The notes under the pieces were generated by a model, which was not told the origin of the DNA, searched no databases, and saw only the letters and a program-made list of their open reading frames with translations. From Alphaproteobacteria bacterium (lineage in GTDB: Bacteria > Pseudomonadota > Alphaproteobacteria > ATCC43930 > CGMCC-115725), in NCBI GenBank assembly GCA_019237175.1, contig JAFAHP010000471.1:1-8668 (forward strand): a stretch of 8,668 nucleotides of DNA, in the 5' to 3' direction. This document shows positions 1-6,506 of the stretch, piece by piece; positions within the stretch are counted from its first letter, which is position 1, and each line of letters starts with the position of its first letter. The position numbers were made by a program, and so were the translations under genes.

Positions 1-1131
1 CCGCACCGCGAGATCACCCGCGAGCATCGCCTGTTCGAGACGGTAACGCAGGATCACATGGGCGGGATAGGTGACCTCGTCGGCATCGACCCGGATCAGG
101 CTGCGACGAACGCGGATTTGCCGACGGTGCAGCGCTTCCGGCTTCCAGCCCGGCCCCTCGGCGTTAAAGACCTCGCACAGGATGGGCGCGGCAAATTTCA
201 AAAAATCGAGGCTGCGACACACCTGCATCTCGAGCAGCAAAGACTGGCTCTCGTGGATCGCCATGCCGCGCGCCGCCCCAACCGGCTGCAACCGCCAGTT
301 TTGTGGCAGGTTGCGCTTGTAGAGCGCATGTCCGGTTTCATGGAGGACCGCCAGCAGTGCTTTCGAAAAGTTGTGCTCGTCATAGCGCGTCGTGATGCGC
401 ACATCCTCGGGTGCACCGCTTGAGAACGGGTGGGCGCTGATATCGAGCCGGCCGTGCGCGAAATCGAAACCGACCGCCTCCATCAGCCGCACCGCGGCCT
501 GACGCTGGGCGGCGAGAGGAAATGGGCCGACCGGATCGGCGGGTGCCGGTATCGCGGCCTGGCGGTCGAGAGCCTCCTCGATCAGACCGGGCAGAAAGGT
601 GGCGAGCCTGCCAAACAGGTGATCGATCATCGCCACCGAGCCGTTGGGCTCATAACGGTCGAGAAGCGCTTCGAAGGGCTTCACCCCGAGACAATCGGCC
701 TTTGCCCGGGCAACCTCGCGCTGCACGCGCAGCATTTCTTCGAGGAAGGGCTGGACGCTGGCGAAATCGTTTGCCGGACGGGCTTTGCGCCATACCGTTT
801 CGCACTGGGACGAGATGCGAGCTACCGCCTCGACCAGATCCGCCGGGACCGCCGCGGCATGGGTGTGTCGCCGGCGCATTTCGCGCAGATTGGCTTGCTG
901 CCAACCGTCGAGAGCCGAGTTCTCGCTCTCGGCGGCGTCCAGCAGGTCGTCCACCTCCGCTGCCGTGAGTTGCTGGTGGGCGAGGAGGCTTAATGTCGCC
1001 AATTGCTCGGCGCGGGCGACGGCACCCCCCGGCGGCATCATCGTGGCGCTATCCCAATTGAGGAGCCCGATTGCCTCTTCGAGCGCGCCGTGGCGGCGGA
1101 ACAGCACCTCCAACTGCTGATAGGCGGTCAT
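1..1131 (-). CDS. M32 family metallocarboxypeptidase (carboxypeptidase Taq type), C-terminus cut by window edge
   Basis: Zinc carboxypeptidase that removes C-terminal residues from peptides; probably cytoplasmic, as no signal peptide or membrane segment is visible. The minus-strand frame is open from the ATG at 1131 to the window edge, giving 377 residues. M32 enzymes usually have about 500, so roughly the last quarter is missing. Family motifs appear in the right order: HPF at 234-236, DVRITT at 243-248, the zinc motif HETGH at 264-268, HES at 293-295 (Glu294 is the expected third zinc ligand), and IRVDADEVTY at 346-355. The start overlaps the SURF1 stop as ATGA, which suggests translational coupling and cotranscription with the cox genes. 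Family assignment is secure. Substrate and any link to respiration are unknown. An M32 gene is not one of the usual oxidase operon members I know of. Confidence 0.93.
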   Translation of the reverse strand, partial: MTAYQQLEVLFRRHGALEEAIGLLNWDSATMMPPGGAVARAEQLATLSLLAHQQLTAAEVDDLLDAAESENSALDGWQQANLREMRRRHTHAAAVPADLVEAVARISSQCETVWRKARPANDFASVQPFLEEMLRVQREVARAKADCLGVKPFEALLDRYEPNGSVAMIDHLFGRLATFLPGLIEEALDRQAAIPAPADPVGPFPLAAQRQAAVRLMEAVGFDFAHGRLDISAHPFSSGAPEDVRITTRYDEHNFSKALLAVLHETGHALYKRNLPQNWRLQPVGAARGMAIHESQSLLLEMQVCRSLDFLKFAAPILCEVFNAEGPGWKPEALHRRQIRVRRSLIRVDADEVTYPAHVILRYRLEQAMLAGDLAVR

Positions 1132-1841
1132 CGGCTCTCCGGGTTGCGGCGATGAAAAAGGACATAAATGACGATCATTGCAACCGCCAGGGAAAACCAT
1201 GTGATCGCGTATTGCAGGTGGTTGTTGGGGAGCACCAGTCGCGTGACCCCGCCCTGCGGCCAGCCCCCGCGATTGGGCGTGGCATCTGCATCGATATAGA
1301 ATGCGGCGACATGCCCGAGCTTATCCGCTGCCGCCATCGCCGGCAGATCAACCCAAAACCAGTAATTCAGATCGGGGCGGTTGTCGGGTAGAAGCCAGTT
1401 CGGCCGTCCGCCCGGCGGCAAGCGCAGCAGGCCCTCGATCCGGACCGGGCCGCTAAGCTCGCCGGCGATCCGCTTCGCGCGGTCCCTGAGGGCGGCTGGG
1501 ACAAAGCCCCGATTGACAAAGACAATGCGGCCGTTGTTTTCGCGCAGCGGGGTCAGGATCTGGTAACCGTTGGTACCGCCCTCCGAGGTGGCACCGAGGA
1601 AGATTTCTCTGTCATTCAGAAAGACGCCTTCGTCAGTGACATGGCGAAATTCCATGCCGCGCGCCGCGGCATCGTCCGAAGGCGCAGGCACGGCCGGGGC
1701 GACAACGGCGGCGGCGCGGGCGGCGATCAGATCTTCTTTCCAATGCAGCCGCTGGATCTGCCACGAACCAAGTGCCAAACATAAAAATACGATCGGAACA
1801 GCGAAAACGGTCGGCCAGAACTGCGGGCGAAACCCGGTCAT
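1128..1841 (-). CDS. surf1: SURF1 family cytochrome oxidase assembly protein
   Basis: SURF1 (Shy1 in yeast) assists insertion of heme a3 into subunit I of aa3 oxidases at the cytoplasmic or inner membrane. The 237-residue product has the family layout: an N-terminal membrane helix at about 8-27, the SWQIQR segment at 26-31 just after it, a large external domain with FVNRGFVP at 108-115 and YWFWVDLP at 160-167, then a C-terminal helix at about 210-229 preceded by PNNHLQYAITWF at 205-216. The frame is open upstream to 1904, but that part overlaps the DUF983 gene. The ATG at 1841 gives a normal N-terminus directly before the helix and has an AAAGG 10 bases upstream (1852-1856). It starts 13 bases after the DUF983 stop and its TGA overlaps the M32 start codon. 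Confidence 0.95.
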   Translation of the reverse strand: MTGFRPQFWPTVFAVPIVFLCLALGSWQIQRLHWKEDLIAARAAAVVAPAVPAPSDDAAARGMEFRHVTDEGVFLNDREIFLGATSEGGTNGYQILTPLRENNGRIVFVNRGFVPAALRDRAKRIAGELSGPVRIEGLLRLPPGGRPNWLLPDNRPDLNYWFWVDLPAMAAADKLGHVAAFYIDADATPNRGGWPQGGVTRLVLPNNHLQYAITWFSLAVAMIVIYVLFHRRNPESR

Positions 1842-1854
1842 CCCCGGCTGGCCT

Positions 1855-2244
1855 TTAGGGTTGGGTCCGCGCCCCCAGGAGGCGATGGCGGTATTGCAGC
1901 GCAATCAACGCAGCCTTGAACGGCCGGAGCATCGCGATTCCCCCGCCCACGATCAGCGGTGTCCACAGCATGAGATGAACCCAGATCGGCGGTGAATACT
2001 CGATTTCGACGATCGCCGCCAAGGCGACGACGATCAGCCCGAGGAACAGGATTACGAAAACCGCGGGACCGTCGCCGGCATCCTGGGCCGACAGATCGAG
2101 CCTGCACACCTCGCAAGCCGGACGGACATTCAGTAATCCGCTGAACAGCTGCCCGCGTCCGCAGCGCGGGCAGCGGCAACCCAGCGCCGCACGCAGCCAC
2201 GGCACCGGAGGGAAGCGGTCGCCCAGCTCGTTCTTCTCTGCCAT
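1855..2244 (-). CDS. DUF983 zinc-ribbon membrane protein of the cox operon
   Basis: A 129-residue protein of the DUF983 family, often found between coxC and SURF1 in alphaproteobacteria; its biochemical role is not established. A cytoplasmic zinc-ribbon-like head carries CPRC at 25-28 and CEVC at 44-47, plus an extra Cys23. Two membrane helices follow at about 60-82 and 86-108, the second ending in the family-typical RPFKAALIALQY at 107-118. The frame extends upstream to 2382, but that part is out-of-frame coxC. The ATG at 2244 is the first methionine after the coxC stop, leaving a 31-base gap. No GTG or TTG lies between the coxC stop and this ATG in frame, and the ribosome binding site is weak. 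The four Cys could bind zinc, or possibly copper during assembly; that is inference. Confidence 0.9.
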   Translation of the reverse strand: MAEKNELGDRFPPVPWLRAALGCRCPRCGRGQLFSGLLNVRPACEVCRLDLSAQDAGDGPAVFVILFLGLIVVALAAIVEIEYSPPIWVHLMLWTPLIVGGGIAMLRPFKAALIALQYRHRLLGARTQP

Positions 2245-2275
2245 AGCCGCTGCGGCCGGGCCCGTCGGCCGCCTC

Positions 2276-3139
2276 CTACACTCCGGCTTCCGGCGCGCTG
2301 CCGCCGCCCCACCAATAAATGCAGACGAAGAGGAATAGCCAGACGACATCGACAAAATGCCAATACCACGCCGCCGCTTCAAAACCGAAATGATGGTCGG
2401 GCTTGAAATGGCCGAGCCAGGCCCGGACCAAGCAGGCGATCAAAAAGGTCGTGCCGATGATGACGTGAAAGCCGTGGAACCCGGTCGCCATGAAGAAGGT
2501 CGACGGATAGATGCCGCCAGTGAAATGGAAGGCGGCGTGGCTGTACTCGTAGGCCTGAACCGAGGTGAAGCAGATCCCGAGGAAGATCGTCAGCGCCAGC
2601 CCGCGCAGCATGCCGCTGCGATTGCCTTCGAGCAGCGAGTGATGCGCCCAGGTCACCGTCGTGCCCGACAGCAGCAGGATCAGCGTGTTCAGAAACGGAA
2701 ACTCGAACGGGTCGAACGGGCGAATGCCCTTTGGCGGCCACACCCCGCCGACCGGGAACAGGCTCGATGCAAAGAACGCCCAGAAAAACGCGACAAAAAA
2801 CATCACCTCCGAGGCGATGAACAGCGCCATGCCATAGCGCATCCCAAGCTGCACGATCGGCGTGTGGTAGCCTTGGAAGGTGGCCTCGCGGACCACGTCG
2901 CGCCACCACACCGCCATCACGCCCAGCACCGACAGGATGCCGACAATCAACAGCGCCCAGCCATGCCCATGCATGTAAAGCACGCCTCCGCCGGTCAGAA
3001 GACCGGCGGCAAGGGCGCCGACGATTGGCCACGGGCTAGGGTCGACGAGATGATAGGGATGCTTTGGCGCGTGCACATGGTGGGCGCCGTGCGCCGCGGA
3101 ATGTAGTTGCGCAGCATTTGCCGCGTGGGTCTCGCTCAT
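2276..3139 (-). CDS. coxC: Cytochrome c oxidase subunit III
   Basis: Subunit III (also called CtaE) of the aa3 oxidase, a seven-helix membrane protein that stabilises subunit I and sustains proton uptake by the D channel. The 287-residue length is near normal for bacterial forms. Hallmarks are HPYHLVDPSPWP at 27-38, SEVMFFVAFFWAFF at 110-123 with the conserved helix Glu111, WPPKGIRPFDP at 134-144, TWAHHSLL at 163-170, and HFVDVVWLFLF at 261-271. The N-terminus before the family core is rich in histidine (His5, 13, 17, 20, 21, 23, 27, 30). A GAGG at 3149-3152 lies 9 bases before the ATG. It follows ctaG by 19 bases and precedes DUF983 by 31. Confidence 0.98.
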   Translation of the reverse strand: MSETHAANAAQLHSAAHGAHHVHAPKHPYHLVDPSPWPIVGALAAGLLTGGGVLYMHGHGWALLIVGILSVLGVMAVWWRDVVREATFQGYHTPIVQLGMRYGMALFIASEVMFFVAFFWAFFASSLFPVGGVWPPKGIRPFDPFEFPFLNTLILLLSGTTVTWAHHSLLEGNRSGMLRGLALTIFLGICFTSVQAYEYSHAAFHFTGGIYPSTFFMATGFHGFHVIIGTTFLIACLVRAWLGHFKPDHHFGFEAAAWYWHFVDVVWLFLFVCIYWWGGGSAPEAGV

Positions 3140-3158
3140 CGGCGGGGGCCTCGATCGG

Positions 3159-3767
3159 TCAATTTACGGAACGTGCCGCCGCTAACGGGGCCGGCGATGC
3201 CGCGGCACTTTGCGGCGGCGCGTTGGCCACCGGGAACATCGTGTACGACAACGTGATCGCACGCACCTCGCGCGTATCGGGATCCTTTAGCATGTCGGGG
3301 TCGACAAAAAACACCACCCCCATATCGGCCTTTTGCCCCGGCTCCAAGGTCTGATTGTTGAAGCAAAAGCATTGCAGCTTGTCGAAATAGATCCCGATTT
3401 TAGCCGGCGTCACATTGTAGACGGCGCGGGCGGTAACCGTCGTGGCGCTGTGGTTGACGGCGCGAAAGAACACCTCGGTCTGGGCCCCGGGGTGGACGCT
3501 GACAGCCGGAGTCAACGGCCGGAATTCCCAACGAAGGCCCGGTGCGGTCTGAGCGTCGAAACTGATCTTCACCAGTGCCGTGGAAGTCTCGCTGGGCGCC
3601 GATTGCGCTCGTTGGGTAGTGCCGCCAAAGCCGGTAGCACCGCAAAAGATGCGATAGAGCGGCACGGATGCAGCGGTCAACCCGCTCATGCCGGCAAGAA
3701 CCGCGAGGAGAATGAGCAAAGTCGCCCCTCGCCAGCGGCGCTTGGTTGTCGTGAGGCGGTCGCCCAC
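3159..3767 (-). CDS. ctaG: Cytochrome c oxidase assembly protein CtaG/Cox11 (CuB copper chaperone)
   Basis: Cox11-type chaperone that delivers copper to the CuB site of subunit I on the periplasmic face. From the GTG at 3767 the product has 202 residues: a short basic tail, one membrane helix at about 15-35, then a periplasmic immunoglobulin-like domain. The copper-binding CFCF is at 133-136 (Cys133, Cys135) and the conserved Cys42 lies in YRIFCGATGFGG. VDPDM at 156-160 and ITLSYTMF at 171-178 are typical of the family. The open frame runs up to 3938, but that part overlaps coxF and ctaB. GTG was chosen because GGGGGA (3773-3778) sits 5 bases upstream and it lies only 2 bases after the coxF stop. 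The Ala/Pro-rich C-terminal tail, about 183-202, is probably disordered. Confidence 0.96.
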   Translation of the reverse strand: MGDRLTTTKRRWRGATLLILLAVLAGMSGLTAASVPLYRIFCGATGFGGTTQRAQSAPSETSTALVKISFDAQTAPGLRWEFRPLTPAVSVHPGAQTEVFFRAVNHSATTVTARAVYNVTPAKIGIYFDKLQCFCFNNQTLEPGQKADMGVVFFVDPDMLKDPDTREVRAITLSYTMFPVANAPPQSAAASPAPLAAARSVN

Positions 3768-3769
3768 GG

Positions 3770-3895
3770 TTATCCCCCGATCCGCACCATGGCGATCGCA
3801 TAGAAGAGTGCGACCAGTGCGACCAGTACCAGCAGCAATGCCCGATTGCGGGCCCGGATCAGGCGAGCGCGCTCCTCCTTTTGTGAACCGGCCAT
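3770..3895 (-). CDS. coxF: CoxF-like small single-helix protein of the cox operon
   Basis: A 41-residue protein between ctaB and ctaG. It has a charged N-terminus (MAGSQKEERARLIRARNRA), one hydrophobic helix at about 19-36, and a short end MVRIGG. A tiny protein of this shape, with a basic RxRN-type segment, one helix and a VRxGG-like tail, is known at this operon position in alphaproteobacteria as CoxF; its function is unclear and an assembly role is assumed. The spacing supports a real gene: the ATG is 5 bases after the ctaB TGA, and its TAA is 2 bases before the ctaG GTG. Its last codons also supply the ctaG ribosome binding site, so the two are probably translationally coupled. Sequence identity was judged by eye only. 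Confidence 0.82.
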   Translation of the reverse strand: MAGSQKEERARLIRARNRALLLVLVALVALFYAIAMVRIGG

Positions 3896-3900
3896 CGCGC

Positions 3901-4839
3901 TCAAAACCGGCCCCCGCGCGCCAGGCGGACCCCGGCATGATCGACCAGCAGCAGGCTGAAGATTAGCAGCAAATATAGCAGCGAAAAGCCGAACATCAGC
4001 CGGGCCGCGCGATCACCGTCGTCGCGCGAGACCCGAACCGCGCAGGCCGTAAACAATGCGCTCAGAGCAAGTGCGCCGCCGCCATAGAACGCACTGGCCA
4101 CGCCGAGCACCCAAGGCGCCAGGCTTGCCGGCCATAACAACAGTGTGTACAGCAGCATCTGCCGCTTGGTCTCGCGCACGCCCGCCACCACCGGCAGCAT
4201 CGGCACGCCCGCCGCGGCGTACTCAGCCGTGCGACTGAGCGCCAGTGCCCAAAAATGTGGTGGCGTCCAGAAAAAGATAACCGCGAAGAGAGCAGCGGCA
4301 CCCCAGCCGATATCGCCGGTGACCGCTGCCCAGCCGATCAGCGGCGGGAAGGCACCGGCGGCGCCGCCGATAACGATGTTGTGCGGCGTCCGCCGCTTGA
4401 GCCAGATCGTGTAGACTATCACGTAAAAGGCGATGGTCAGCGCCAGAAGCCCGGCCGCAACCCAATTGGTTGCCAGTGCCATGATCAGCACCGCCCCGAC
4501 CGCAAGCACGACGCCAAAGCCCAGCGCCTCGCCCGGCAGCATCCGGCCCGCCGGTAACGGCCGGGCAGCGGTGCGCCGCATGACCGCATCGATATCGCGG
4601 TCGTACCACATGTTGACCGCCCCGGCGGCTCCTGCACCGACTGCGATGCAGAGCACCGCGACCGCAGCGAGCACCGGATGCAGATGCCCCGGGGCGACGA
4701 CAAGCCCGACAAAGCCGGTGAATACCACCAGCGACATCACCCGGGGCTTGAGGATTTCGATGTAGTCGTGCACCTCGGCGGTCGACATCTCGTTTGTCGG
4801 GAGCAGGATCGACTGCGCGGTTTCCGACAAGTTGGACAC
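3901..4839 (-). CDS. ctaB: Protoheme IX farnesyltransferase (heme O synthase)
   Basis: Membrane prenyltransferase (CtaB, CyoE, Cox10) that adds a farnesyl group to heme b to make heme O, the precursor of heme A for this oxidase. The 312-residue product is polytopic. The prenyltransferase motif NMWYDRDID sits at 76-84 (Asn76, Asp80, Asp84), followed by RRTAARPLP. KRRTPHNIVIGGAAGAFPPL at 148-167, TPPHFWALAL at 192-201 and AGVPMLPVVAG at 210-220 are also characteristic. The frame is open to 5082, but upstream of 4839 it is mostly out-of-frame coxA. The GTG at 4839 has a GGAGG 10 bases before it and lies 31 bases after the coxA stop. An ATG at 4788, which would give 295 residues, is a possible alternative start with a weaker site. 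The enzyme assignment is secure; the start is less so. Confidence 0.96.
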   Translation of the reverse strand: MSNLSETAQSILLPTNEMSTAEVHDYIEILKPRVMSLVVFTGFVGLVVAPGHLHPVLAAVAVLCIAVGAGAAGAVNMWYDRDIDAVMRRTAARPLPAGRMLPGEALGFGVVLAVGAVLIMALATNWVAAGLLALTIAFYVIVYTIWLKRRTPHNIVIGGAAGAFPPLIGWAAVTGDIGWGAAALFAVIFFWTPPHFWALALSRTAEYAAAGVPMLPVVAGVRETKRQMLLYTLLLWPASLAPWVLGVASAFYGGGALALSALFTACAVRVSRDDGDRAARLMFGFSLLYLLLIFSLLLVDHAGVRLARGGRF

Positions 4840-4849
4840 GAAGGCGCAA

Positions 4850-4854
4850 CCTCC
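4850..4854 (-). promoter_or_regulatory. Ribosome binding site GGAGG for ctaB
   Basis: GGAGG on the minus strand lies in the 31-base coxA-ctaB gap, 10 bases before the GTG at 4839. It is the strongest site in the gap and favours the GTG start over the ATG at 4788, although the spacing is slightly long. Confidence 0.6.
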
Positions 4855-4870
4855 AGAACGAATCTTCGGC

Positions 4871-6490
4871 TCAGGCGATGACCGGCAATTCTTCGTAGCT
4901 GTGGAACGGCGGGGGCGACGGCAATTTCCACTCGAGCGTCGTTGCTCCCTCACCCCAATAATTGGCCCCGACCCGTTTCCCGGCGAACAGGGTCTGCAGC
5001 ACGATAAATACGAACAGCACGGTCGAGGCATACGAGATGTAGGCGCCGATCGATGCGACAAAGTTCCAGCCGGCAAACGCATCAGGATAGTCGGCGATCC
5101 GCCGCGGCATCCCGGCGAGCCCGAGGAAATGCATCGGGAAGAAAGTCAGGTTGACGCCGATAAACGAAGTCCAGAAATGGATCTTACCCAGGGTTTCGTT
5201 GTAGGTCCGACCCGACATCTTGCCGATCCAATAATAGAAACCCGCGAAGATCGAGAACACCGCGCCGAGCGACAGCACGTAGTGGAAATGCGCGACGACA
5301 TAGTAGGTGTTATGCAACGCGAAGTCGACACCGGCATTGGCCAACACCACGCCGGTGACACCGCCGATCGTGAACAGAAAGATAAATCCTAGTGCAAACA
5401 GCATTGGGGTCTTGAATTCGATCGAACCGCCCCAAGTCGTCGCGATCCATGAGAAGATCTTCACGCCGGTCGGCACAGCGATCACCATGGTGGCGGCGGT
5501 GAAATAAGCCCGCGTGTCGATCGAAATGCCGGTCGTGAACATGTGATGGGCCCACACGACAAACCCGACAACGCTGATTGCGACCATCGCATAGACCATC
5601 CCGAGATAGCCAAAGATCGGCTTTTTCGAAAAGGTCGAGACGATCTGCGAAATCATCCCAAAGCCGGGGAGGATCAGAATGTAGACCTCGGGATGTCCGA
5701 AGAACCAGAACAGGTTCAGGAACAGCAGCGGATCGCCGCCGCCGGCCGGGTTGAAAAACGAAGTGCCGAAATTGCGGTCGGTCAACAGCATCGTGATCGC
5801 CCCGGCTAGCACCGGCAGCGACAGCAGCAGCAGGAACGCGGTCACCAGGATCGACCATACAAAGAGCGGCATCTTGTGCATGGTCATGCCCGGGGCGCGC
5901 ATGTTGAAAATAGTCGTGATGAAATTGATGGCGCCCATGATCGAAGACGCTCCGGCCAAATGCAGCGAGAAGATCGCCATATCGACCGCCGGACCCGGCA
6001 TTCCCACCGGTCCCGATAGGGGCGGATAAATCGTCCAGCCCACTCCCGGACCTTCACCGACAAACGCCGAGCCCAACAACAGCCCGAACGACGGGATCAA
6101 CAGCCAGAAACTGACGTTGTTCAACCGCGGAAACGCCATATCGGGCGAGCCGATCATCAGCGGCACGAACCAATTGCCAAAACCGCCGATCATCGCCGGC
6201 ATGACCGTGAAAAAAATCATGATCAGCCCGTGTGCGGTGATCAGAACATTGTAAATCTCGTGGTTGCTGATGAAGTGATTGTCGGGATGCATCAGTTGAA
6301 TGCGCATCGCGACCGAAAACGCGCCGCCGATTACCCCGGCGCACACCGCGAAGGTCAGATAAAGCGTGCCGATGTCCTTGTGATTTGTCGAGAACAGCCA
6401 GCGTCGAAAAAACCCGGGGTAATGAGCGCCGTGGCCGGTTGCTCCGTAATCATGGACAGCGACGGCGCTCGCTTCCCGCTCGTATGTCAT
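4871..6490 (-). CDS. coxA: Cytochrome c oxidase subunit I (aa3 type, A1 family)
   Basis: Catalytic subunit (also called CtaD) that reduces oxygen to water and pumps protons; 539 residues and about 12 membrane helices. Heme a ligands are His87 (TAHGLI) and His403; the heme a3 ligand is His401 (AHFHYVLS). CuB ligands are His266 in GHPEVY, with the crosslinking Tyr270, and His315-His316. Glu268 in HPEVY, Asp117 in GSPDMAFPRLNN (D-channel entry) and Lys344 in PTGVKIFSW (K channel) mark an A1-type pump. The Arg pair near the heme propionates is Arg463-464 in MPRR. One deviation is clear: the segment usually read as HDTYY is HNTYY here, so the Mg/Mn-site Asp is Asn394. AAGGGG (6497-6502) lies 6 bases before the ATG. 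The gene starts 16 bases after coxB. Confidence 0.99.
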   Translation of the reverse strand: MTYEREASAVAVHDYGATGHGAHYPGFFRRWLFSTNHKDIGTLYLTFAVCAGVIGGAFSVAMRIQLMHPDNHFISNHEIYNVLITAHGLIMIFFTVMPAMIGGFGNWFVPLMIGSPDMAFPRLNNVSFWLLIPSFGLLLGSAFVGEGPGVGWTIYPPLSGPVGMPGPAVDMAIFSLHLAGASSIMGAINFITTIFNMRAPGMTMHKMPLFVWSILVTAFLLLLSLPVLAGAITMLLTDRNFGTSFFNPAGGGDPLLFLNLFWFFGHPEVYILILPGFGMISQIVSTFSKKPIFGYLGMVYAMVAISVVGFVVWAHHMFTTGISIDTRAYFTAATMVIAVPTGVKIFSWIATTWGGSIEFKTPMLFALGFIFLFTIGGVTGVVLANAGVDFALHNTYYVVAHFHYVLSLGAVFSIFAGFYYWIGKMSGRTYNETLGKIHFWTSFIGVNLTFFPMHFLGLAGMPRRIADYPDAFAGWNFVASIGAYISYASTVLFVFIVLQTLFAGKRVGANYWGEGATTLEWKLPSPPPFHSYEELPVIA

Positions 6491-6496
6491 CGGGGA

Positions 6497-6502
6497 CCCC
6501 TT
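6497..6502 (-). promoter_or_regulatory. Ribosome binding site AAGGGG for coxA
   Basis: AAGGGG on the minus strand, 6 bases before the coxA ATG at 6490 and inside the 16-base coxB-coxA gap. It supports this start over later methionines. Confidence 0.65.
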
Positions 6503-6506
6503 GCTC

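Noticed and set aside
430..993. 187-codon plus-strand open frame opposite the M32 gene
   Set aside because: The opposite strand has all M32 motifs in frame without a stop, so this is a shadow.
2245..2382. Upstream extension of the DUF983 frame into coxC
   Set aside because: It overlaps the conserved C-terminus of subunit III; the ATG at 2244 gives the expected DUF983 N-terminus.
2357..3106. 249-codon plus-strand open frame opposite coxC
   Set aside because: It is antisense to the conserved subunit III gene; its composition, rich in Arg, Asp, Gln and His, is typical of a shadow frame and it has no domain.
3768..3938. Upstream extension of the ctaG frame
   Set aside because: It overlaps the coxF gene and the end of ctaB, and the GTG at 3767 has a good site and gives the normal CtaG length.
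4840..5082. Upstream extension of the ctaB frame, suggesting a fused N-terminal domain
   Set aside because: Residues before the GTG at 4839 are mostly coxA read in another frame, rich in Arg, Ser and Cys, and resemble no CtaB N-terminus.
4832..5392. 186-codon plus-strand open frame opposite coxA
   Set aside because: It is antisense to the C-terminal half of coxA, which includes the conserved heme ligand region; no domain or ribosome binding site is visible.
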